This document shows positions 56,316 to 61,757 of a stretch of 61,757 bases of DNA, piece by piece. Numbering within the stretch: position 1 is the stretch's first letter; each line of letters begins with the position of its first letter. Position numbers and translations under genes: made by a program. Source of the stretch: Draconibacterium mangrovi (GTDB taxonomy: Bacteria; Bacteroidota; Bacteroidia; Bacteroidales; Prolixibacteraceae); the NCBI RefSeq assembly GCF_010586825.1, contig NZ_JAAAGB010000019.1, forward strand, positions 1-61,757. Reading direction: 5' to 3'. The notes under the pieces were generated by a model. The model saw only the letters and a program-made list of their open reading frames with translations, ran no database searches and was not told the origin of the DNA.

Positions 56316-57296
56316 ATGGATCAACATTTTCAGGATATCATTTTACAATCAACCGGAGCAGAAAACCTTTACGAAATTGAAGTAATTCAGAGTTTGTGGA
56401 GCGGATACGGCGAAATCGTACGTTTTGGGCTGGAAGGTTGCGAGCTTGAAAGTGTGGTGGTAAAACATGTTAACCTGCCCGAAGGAGGTTCGCATCCGCG
56501 TGGTTGGAATACCGACCTCTCGCATCAGCGGAAACTAAAATCGTACAAAGTGGAAACAAAGTGGTACAGATCGTTTAACGAAAAGTGCGACGATGATTGT
56601 AAAACACCACAATGTTATGCGCTGGAAACAAAGAGCAGCGAAGTGTTAATGGTTTTTGAAGACCTCGACAGCACCGGATTTGCAAAACGTTTAAGCTCTT
56701 CAGTTAACTGGGACAATATAAATGCGTGTATCCATTGGCTGGCCAATTTTCATGCAACTTTTATGGGAGTAAAACCCGAAGGTTTATGGGAAACCGGAAC
56801 TTACTGGCACCTTGAAACCCGCCCCGAAGAGCTGGAAGCAATGGATGATCTGCCCTTAAAAAATGCCGCGAGCGCTATTGATAAAAAGCTTAGCGAAAGT
56901 CCTTTTCAAACGCTTGTGCACGGCGACGCCAAACTGGCCAACTTCTGTTTTTCGAATGATGGGAAGAAGGTGGCTGCTGTAGATTTTCAATACGTTGGCG
57001 GTGGATGCGGCATGAAAGACCTGGCTTATTTTATTGGCAGCTGCATGAGCGAAAACGACTGCGAAAAATATGAAGGTAAGTTACTTGACATGTATTTTAC
57101 CCATTTGCTTGAAGCTCTTCAAAAGAAAAATACCACTATTGACGGCGATGCGCTTGAAGCCGACTGGCGTAATTTATATCCCATTGCCTGGGCCGATTTT
57201 CATCGCTTTTTAAAAGGCTGGCATCCGGGGCACTGGAAAATCAATTCGTACAGCGAACGTGTTTCGCGCGAAGTCATTGAGAAACTAGCGGAGTAA
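56316..57296 (+). CDS. Ecdysteroid-kinase-like small-molecule phosphotransferase
   Basis: A 326-residue aminoglycoside-phosphotransferase-fold protein. The catalytic loop [12 protein letters not shown] (near 199-210, with catalytic Asp and Mg-binding Asn) and the metal-binding [20 protein letters not shown] (near 225-244) are the kinase signatures; the ATP-binding region near 70-110 is less clear. Relatives of the EcKinase/DUF1679 group phosphorylate small alcohols, choline-like or sugar substrates. It follows the hydrogenase by 20 nt and precedes a phosphatase, hinting at a linked metabolic role, but no function is proven. Confidence 0.83.
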   Translation: MDQHFQDIILQSTGAENLYEIEVIQSLWSGYGEIVRFGLEGCELESVVVKHVNLPEGGSHPRGWNTDLSHQRKLKSYKVETKWYRSFNEKCDDDCKTPQCYALETKSSEVLMVFEDLDSTGFAKRLSSSVNWDNINACIHWLANFHATFMGVKPEGLWETGTYWHLETRPEELEAMDDLPLKNAASAIDKKLSESPFQTLVHGDAKLANFCFSNDGKKVAAVDFQYVGGGCGMKDLAYFIGSCMSENDCEKYEGKLLDMYFTHLLEALQKKNTTIDGDALEADWRNLYPIAWADFHRFLKGWHPGHWKINSYSERVSREVIEKLAE

Positions 57297-57353
57297 ACCC
57301 AACTTTGTGTACCTTTAGCCCTTCATTTTTTAATTTATTGATCAATCCTGCAT

Positions 57354-58241
57354 ATGCGTTTAACAACTACCGATTTACTTGCACTTTCTCAACTGGCCGT
57401 TGAAGCGGCTGAAAAAGCAGGCGCTTTAATTCGCGAATATTCCACAAAAGAAGTGGCCGTAAACAATAAGGAAGCGGCCGACAGCCTGGCCTCGCAGGTG
57501 GTTACCGAGGTGGATGTAAAAGCACAAAACACCATTCTGGAAGTACTTTCACCCTCCATTTCTAAATACGACCTGGCTTTGCTTACCGAAGAGAGCGTTG
57601 ATGATAAAAGCCGTTTCGAAAAAGACTATTTCTGGTGTATCGACCCCATGGACGGAACACTGGCATTTACCGAAAAAACACCCGGTTATGCCGTTTCCAT
57701 TGGCCTGGTTTCGAAATCGGGAGAGCCGGTTATTGGCGTTGTTTTCGATCCGCTTACACAGAATCTTTATTACGCCGTAAAAGGCCAGGGAGCTTTTAAA
57801 AACCACAAAAGCTGGCAACCTGATTTACAGCTGGAGGGCAAAAGAACATTTACCCTCCACATGGACCGTACTTTCCTGAAATACGAGCATTTCGATGAAT
57901 TTATCAACGGACTGGAGGATAAGTTGCAGGAACTAAATATCAACCAATTGCAACTACAAAAACAGGCCGGTGCTGTTTTAAACGCCATCTGGACACTCGA
58001 TAAGGCACCGGGCTGCTATTTTAAATTGCCGAAACCAACACCCGGCGGAGGAAGCCTTTGGGATTTTGCAGCAACAGCATGTATTTTTAACGAGATTGCT
58101 GCTCCGGCAACAAGTTTCGATGGCACACCCCTCGACCTAAACCGAAAGGATTCTACCTTTATGAATCACCGTGGAGCGCTGTATACCAGCAACGCCGAAA
58201 TTGCGGATGCGATTCGGGCTTTGCTGAAAACAAATTTGTAA
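57354..58241 (+). CDS. Inositol monophosphatase family protein (CysQ/IMPase-like)
   Basis: A 295-residue Mg-dependent phosphatase of the IMPase family. Metal-binding motifs: LLTEESVDD (Glu near 79), IDPMDGTLAF (near 97-106) and the C-terminal GGGSLWDFAATACI (near 225-238, with the catalytic Asp). Members are inositol or fructose-1,6-bisphosphatases or 3'(2'),5'-bisphosphate nucleotidases; which one this is cannot be decided. It starts 57 nt after the kinase gene. The next gene to the right is on the opposite strand, and the accessory array begins there. Confidence 0.88.
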   Translation: MRLTTTDLLALSQLAVEAAEKAGALIREYSTKEVAVNNKEAADSLASQVVTEVDVKAQNTILEVLSPSISKYDLALLTEESVDDKSRFEKDYFWCIDPMDGTLAFTEKTPGYAVSIGLVSKSGEPVIGVVFDPLTQNLYYAVKGQGAFKNHKSWQPDLQLEGKRTFTLHMDRTFLKYEHFDEFINGLEDKLQELNINQLQLQKQAGAVLNAIWTLDKAPGCYFKLPKPTPGGGSLWDFAATACIFNEIAAPATSFDGTPLDLNRKDSTFMNHRGALYTSNAEIADAIRALLKTNL

Positions 58242-58570
58242 CGGTTCTGAACGGAACGCATAGAATCGCGCAGCAACAAAGCATGTGCGATATTGTTATT
58301 AATCGGTTTGGTTACGATCTGCATCCTAGTTATCGGGATTTGATCGTACAGAATTGCAAATGCGTTCAAACGATTTATTGTTTCGGTTAATGTGATCGTG
58401 ATACCGCGATTGCCAGGCGAATTCCGGGTTTATTTTTCGGGCATGTGTTGTTACCCCAATTTTGAAACCACGTATTATTGATGCCAAATTTTTACGTTGC
58501 GGACCAAATTGGTTGGCCGGCGACGGCGGCATTGGTGGCGTTTGTGGTAGATTTAGATAGAACCGGATAT
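58242..58570 (-). pseudogene. Decayed REP-associated tyrosine transposase, C-terminal fragment
   Basis: The minus-strand frame (about 58565-58326) encodes MPPSPANQFGPQRKNLASI, then IRGFKIGVTTHARKI and FAWQSRYHDHINRNNKSFERI, the C-terminal part of a Y1 (RAYT-type) transposase, ending at a TAG (58333-58335 on the minus strand) where the family has Trp in an NPxNW motif; another in-frame stop follows after DADRNQTD. The N-terminal two thirds, with the HUH motif, are missing. The fragment starts exactly at the edge of the first cassette repeat. No functional protein is expected. Confidence 0.7.
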
Positions 58571-58704
58571 TAACGGTTGGTACATGTTGTCGGGGCGGAT
58601 TTCGGAGAGCGTTCCTGTCCGCCAGCTGGCGGACACGGAACTGCGAAACGGGAATACGCAGTTGGCGTACCACCGAACCCCGACCTGCAATATGTACTGT
58701 GTTA
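58571..58704 (-). repeat. attC-like cassette repeat A
   Basis: A 134-bp element with imperfect inverted ends: TAACGGTTGGTACATGTTGT at its left and GCAATATGTACTGTGTTA at its right, and an internal hairpin GTTCC...GGAAC whose tip is GTCCGCCAGCTGGCGGAC. The stop codon of the cassette gene to its right lies inside its right end (TTA at 58702-58704). Copies B and C have the same arms with a shorter tip. Confidence 0.8.
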
Positions 58705-59913
58705 TGCTTTGTGCTTTTCTATATTTTGTACAATATCATTCAATTTGGCTGATAATTCTTTATATCTTTTAATCATTGTTGTAGCAATTTCATTTATATA
58801 TTGTTTTTCCATCTGGATTGCCTTTATATTATTCATAGCTCCGCTGGATGAAATGAAAAGAGGTTTAGTCCTAGTGTCTAATCTGATAGAATTCAATATA
58901 TTTAGAACAGGAATAAAGAAATCCCTTTTTAAAATTGACGGGATAAATTTTCCATCATCTAAGTAAGGAACAATTTGTGCATTATATAAATCAGCAATAG
59001 GTTTATATCTAGCATCTTCATTAGGTGCAGATTCAGTTTCTCTCTCAATTTCAATTCCGTATTCTGCAAAAGCTACTCCAAAAGATTGAAGATTCATGCT
59101 TAAGGCTTCTGTGTACTTTGAACTCTGTTCTATAAATTTCTCAAATTTTTCTTTTAAAGAACTATGCAGGAATACCAAAATACTAATATATCCATGAGTT
59201 CTGTTTGAGATTTTTACAATGTCACTGAAATCAGCTTTTTTGTTCTTCATCTCAATGTATTTTATTAACTCATTTTTATCGAGGGATTTGAAGATTTCTC
59301 CATTTAAGGATGAGTAAGAATTTATTGCTGGTATTGTGAATTCTTCTTCCTTGTGGTTTTCAATAAATTTCTCTAATGACTCTATTTGCTTTTTTAGCGG
59401 TTCCTCTAAACTACGTAATTCTGCTATCCATCTTTCTCCAGATTTCTTTATTCTCTTTTTATCAGAAATTTTATCCAACCACTGTTTAGTCCAAATACCA
59501 AGAAATAGAGTTAAAATTGGTAAGAGATATCTTAGAAAATCAAATTTGCTTTTTTCTTTAACCATTACAACTTTGGTCAAACCATTTGTATTTAATGGAA
59601 CTGGCAGAGTTTCACTACTAGTAAGCTCTAATTCTGTAGTATCAACATCTACTTCCGCCTTTTTTTGTTTTTTATAAGTGTTATCGACTTTAGTTTCTAA
59701 TATAGTTACCTGCTTTTTAAGATTTGATGAATCATCTTTTGAATCAATGGGTTCTTTATCGGTAATTATAGATGTTCCTTGTTGCTTTAAACTTTCTAAA
59801 TTTCGAACTTTCTGTGAAACTTTAACATCAACTATTTTGCTTTTAGTCGAATCTTGTTGCCCTATTGAGGGGATTGAGATAATCAGAAATATTATAATTA
59901 GTAGTCTATTCAT
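58702..59913 (-). CDS. Cassette gene: exported coiled-coil protein, unknown
   Basis: A 403-residue protein with an N-terminal signal or anchor (MNRLLIIIFLIISIPSIGQQ), a coiled-coil-like stretch with many Lys and Glu (about 20-100), one more hydrophobic helix (LRYLLPILTLFLGIWTKQW, near 145) and a C-terminal helical domain. No family was recognised. The first in-frame ATGs at 60027, 59946 and 59925 lie in the cassette repeat; the ATG at 59913, just before the signal sequence, was used. Stop codon is at the edge of repeat A. The AT-rich composition is unlike the core genes to the left. Confidence 0.72.
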   Translation of the reverse strand: MNRLLIIIFLIISIPSIGQQDSTKSKIVDVKVSQKVRNLESLKQQGTSIITDKEPIDSKDDSSNLKKQVTILETKVDNTYKKQKKAEVDVDTTELELTSSETLPVPLNTNGLTKVVMVKEKSKFDFLRYLLPILTLFLGIWTKQWLDKISDKKRIKKSGERWIAELRSLEEPLKKQIESLEKFIENHKEEEFTIPAINSYSSLNGEIFKSLDKNELIKYIEMKNKKADFSDIVKISNRTHGYISILVFLHSSLKEKFEKFIEQSSKYTEALSMNLQSFGVAFAEYGIEIERETESAPNEDARYKPIADLYNAQIVPYLDDGKFIPSILKRDFFIPVLNILNSIRLDTRTKPLFISSSGAMNNIKAIQMEKQYINEIATTMIKRYKELSAKLNDIVQNIEKHKA

Positions 59914-59931
59914 CTTTTTCAGCATTAAGCA

Positions 59932-60058
59932 TAACGGTTGGTACATGTTGTCGGGGCGGATTTCGGAGAGCGTTCCTGTCCGAAGGACACGGAACTGCGA
60001 TGCGAGAATCCGCAGTTGGCGTACCACCGAACCCCGCCCTGCAATATGTACTGTGTTA
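59932..60058 (-). repeat. attC-like cassette repeat B
   Basis: A 127-bp repeat with the same arms as A: TAACGGTTGG... at 59932 and ...TGTACTGTGTTA at 60058, with internal hairpin GTTCCTGTCCGAAGGACACG-GAAC. It lies directly between two minus-strand genes. The GTTAAC at its right (60056-60061) resembles integron core sites (GTTRRRY) imperfectly. Confidence 0.82.
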
Positions 60059-60079
60059 ACGCCTGGCTTTTATTTTTTT

Positions 60080-60499
60080 TCATTGTCCATTCATGTTTGG
60101 GAAATTTGGAACTACAACATCTTTTACTTTTGAATTTAGATAAAACCTAAGTGAATCATTTCCTTGTACTAACCAAACCATTTCCTCAGTATTAATTTTC
60201 TCAATATGTACTTTCGTTGAATCAAACTCATTATGGATTAGCAAATAGAGATTTTTTAGTTGCCATTCTCCTTTTATAAGATTTTCGTTACTCTCAACTT
60301 TTGTTTTATATTGATATGTATTGTCTGAAGCAAAATTCCATATTTTCTCGTTGTCTTTTTCTGTTGGATTAATTGTCCCAGTCTTAAGGTCAATGACTTT
60401 TTCAATTTTCCAATCATAATTTGTAAGCATTTTCTCAACCTTATTTTGACATGAATAAAAAATGCCAATTATAAATATTATGAGTATTACCTTTTTCAT
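60080..60499 (-). CDS. Cassette gene: small lipocalin-like lipoprotein
   Basis: A 139-residue lipoprotein (lipobox IFYSCQN) with strand-rich sequence: NYDWKIEKVIDLKTGTINPTEKD, WNFASDNTYQYKTKVES and GEWQLKNLYLLIHNEF resemble lipocalin-like Bacteroidota proteins, which bind small hydrophobic ligands. That relation is suggested by pattern only. It is a single gene in a 611-bp cassette between repeats B and C, and its stop lies 22 bp from repeat B. It shares the AT-rich composition of its neighbours. Confidence 0.72.
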   Translation of the reverse strand: MKKVILIIFIIGIFYSCQNKVEKMLTNYDWKIEKVIDLKTGTINPTEKDNEKIWNFASDNTYQYKTKVESNENLIKGEWQLKNLYLLIHNEFDSTKVHIEKINTEEMVWLVQGNDSLRFYLNSKVKDVVVPNFPNMNGQ

Positions 60500-60542
60500 T
60501 TGCTTTCGGTTAGTTTCTTATTGTTTTTTTCAAGCTTGGCGT

Positions 60543-60669
60543 TAACGGTTGGTACATGTTGTCGGGGCGGATTGCGGAGCGCGTTCCTGTCCGAAGGACA
60601 CGGAACTGCGATGCGAGAATCCGCAGTTTGCGTACCACCGAACCCCGCCCTGCAATATGTACTGTGTTA
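60543..60669 (-). repeat. attC-like cassette repeat C
   Basis: A 127-bp copy, nearly identical to B (differences: TTTCGGAGAGC to TTGCGGAGCGC and GTTGG to GTTTG). Its right end TGTACTGTGTTA supplies the TAA stop codon (TTA at 60667-60669) of the gene to its right. Confidence 0.82.
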
Positions 60670-61635
60670 CCAACCGTTTTTTTCTATTTGTTTTATTTTG
60701 TCAATATTATGCTTTTCAATATTAGTCAGTTCGTTACTAATCTCTTCTGATGATTTATTTGTCGGTTTATACCAATCTTTTGATTCAAAGTACTTTTTTA
60801 AGTCGGGAGAATTAAAATCATAACCATTGTAAGCAAAGATTTCGTTTCGAATGATTCTCAGTTTTTCCTTATCAAAGTTCTGGAAAAACTCATCTGGTAG
60901 TTCAATTAATGAAAGTATCCCAAACTCTCTATCTTTTAACGACTGCTCAAACTTTTCACTAATCATAAAGGTCTGGTTGGTGATATTCTCTTTCACAAGT
61001 GACGCTGAATAAACATCAATAAAGTTCTCAACTTTTGGATAAACAAGATTTTTTTCTTGAGTGAGTTTTTTATCCACTGTAAAATTCTCAGAGAATGAAC
61101 GGTATTCTGTTGGATAAAAACTGTAGAAATGGTAATAACTATCTTCATTTCCGTATGATTCACTAAATGAATAGTCTCCTACCAAGTAGCGTTTATTATC
61201 AATGATTGGAGTTTCCTTAACTTCAAATTCTCTATTAAAACGTTCAATTAATGAGTTGCCAGTCCATTCAAGTATTGTTGTCTTTACCCTGCAACAGCCA
61301 TACTGGAATCCCGAAAGAATCAAATAATATTTTCCTTTGTCTTTGATAATACCTACTCGGTTATCAATTATCTCATCTGTGAATTTGTTTAATTCTGGTT
61401 TTTCAACCCATACTTCCTCATTTTCAAAGGAAAGAGTGTCAGTTCCACTTATGACAAGGAAATTTGTAAATTCTGTTTTTTCAAATTCTCCATTAATCTT
61501 GTCGTAGAACAATAGTTTTTCAATGCTACCATCATTCCCCAAATCAAACTCGGTTTTGTGTGTCAAGACTTGCGCAAATCCGAATTTTGATGTGAGGAAA
61601 ACAATAAGTAGTATTTTCAAGTATTTAAGTTTCAT
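60667..61635 (-). CDS. Cassette gene: exported YARHG-domain protein
   Basis: A 322-residue protein with an N-terminal signal (MKLKYLKILLIVFLTSKFGFAQ), a beta-rich middle and a C-terminal YARHG domain (residues ~250-320: LRIIRNEIFAYNGYDFNSPDLKKYFESKDWYKP), a family of extracellular/periplasmic domains of unknown binding role. The frame stays open to the window edge, but the ATG at 61635 starts the signal sequence. The gene ends inside repeat C. A single-gene cassette of about 1.1 kb. Confidence 0.78.
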   Translation of the reverse strand: MKLKYLKILLIVFLTSKFGFAQVLTHKTEFDLGNDGSIEKLLFYDKINGEFEKTEFTNFLVISGTDTLSFENEEVWVEKPELNKFTDEIIDNRVGIIKDKGKYYLILSGFQYGCCRVKTTILEWTGNSLIERFNREFEVKETPIIDNKRYLVGDYSFSESYGNEDSYYHFYSFYPTEYRSFSENFTVDKKLTQEKNLVYPKVENFIDVYSASLVKENITNQTFMISEKFEQSLKDREFGILSLIELPDEFFQNFDKEKLRIIRNEIFAYNGYDFNSPDLKKYFESKDWYKPTNKSSEEISNELTNIEKHNIDKIKQIEKNGW

Positions 61636-61658
61636 CTGAGCTTTTTCAAAATGGTTGG

Positions 61659-61757
61659 TAACGGTCACTTGCAAGTTGTCGTTGCGGATTTCGAAGAGCG
61701 TCAGCGTCCGCAGGACGAAGACGGTCAAGAAAGGAGCAGAGACAACGCACCGCACTG
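61659..61757 (-). repeat. attC-like repeat D, truncated by the window edge
   Basis: TAACGGTCACTTGCAAGTTG at 61659, then GTCGTTGCGGATTTCGAAGAGCG, resembles the left arm of repeats A-C with variant sequence; the matching arm (CAACGCACCGCACTG) ends at the window edge. It suggests the array continues to the right. Confidence 0.65.

Noticed and set aside
60786..60800. CAAAGTACTTT inside the YARHG gene as a third CreD operator
   Set aside because: The arms are in the reverse order, the spacer is absent, and it lies inside a coding region of an unrelated cassette.
58571..61757. CRISPR array at the right end
   Set aside because: The repeats are 127-134 bp, spaced 0.6-1.4 kb by whole genes, so they do not have the form of CRISPR repeats and spacers.

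Overview
The window looks like a chromosome segment of an anaerobic or facultative member of the Bacteroidota. The evidence is gene content (OstA-like and MoxR genes behind guaB, a SurA cluster, DUF4395, DUF5063, LytS/LytTR pair, OMPLA), near absence of strong Shine-Dalgarno sequences, and repeated upstream matches to the Bacteroidota promoter -7 element TAnnTTTG. A group-B-like [FeFe] hydrogenase, a split proton-translocating transhydrogenase and an acetate-type transporter fit a fermentative marine or sediment lineage such as Marinilabiliales/Prolixibacteraceae; that placement is inference. No rRNA, tRNA or CRISPR array was seen.

Layout. 0.3-6 kb: M20 deacetylase, transaldolase (minus), the selenium pair mnmH-selD, a VF530 protein and DUF4395. 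6.3-11.8 kb: transhydrogenase pntAA-pntAB-pntB, an acetate-uptake-family (SatP) protein, a Cys-rich PAS histidine kinase and a GreA/B-like protein. 11.9-19.2 kb: a GH53 galactanase broken by one in-frame stop, pentapeptide protein, TRIC channel, OMPLA phospholipase, a porin with a flavinylated FMN-binding protein, and a Gly-rich lipoprotein, separated by long repeat-filled gaps. 19.4-24.9 kb, minus: cysH, an rlmI-exonuclease-DUF5063 unit and recQ. 25-33.3 kb: guaB and an envelope-biogenesis run (three PPIase/SurA-type proteins, MoxR, OstA-like). 33.5-40.2 kb: leuA-leuC-leuD-cimA-leuB behind a Leu/Ile-coding leader peptide and a terminator/antiterminator, ending in a terminator. 40.2-58.2 kb: a hairpin-flanked IS200-type transposase, CPBP protease, a two-gene regulator unit plus creD sharing a 19-bp palindromic operator, dgkA, ilvA, aqpZ, a dicarboxylate symporter, LytS/LytTR, a degenerate serine hydrolase, DUF4230, DUF1080, a second intact serine hydrolase, [FeFe] hydrogenase, a small-molecule kinase and an inositol-phosphatase-family enzyme. 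58.3-61.8 kb: an AT-rich accessory array of single minus-strand genes for exported proteins, each followed by a ~127-bp attC-like hairpin repeat, with a decayed transposase at its end.

How it works together. leuA and cimA feed the shared LeuCDB enzymes, so one operon supplies leucine and the 2-oxobutyrate needed for isoleucine, and the leader carries both Leu and Ile codons, matching that dual output. IlvA gives a second route to 2-oxobutyrate. The most novel-looking systems are the cassette array at the right end, the leucine/isoleucine attenuator, the paired CreD operators, and the serine hydrolase that has lost its catalytic motifs.
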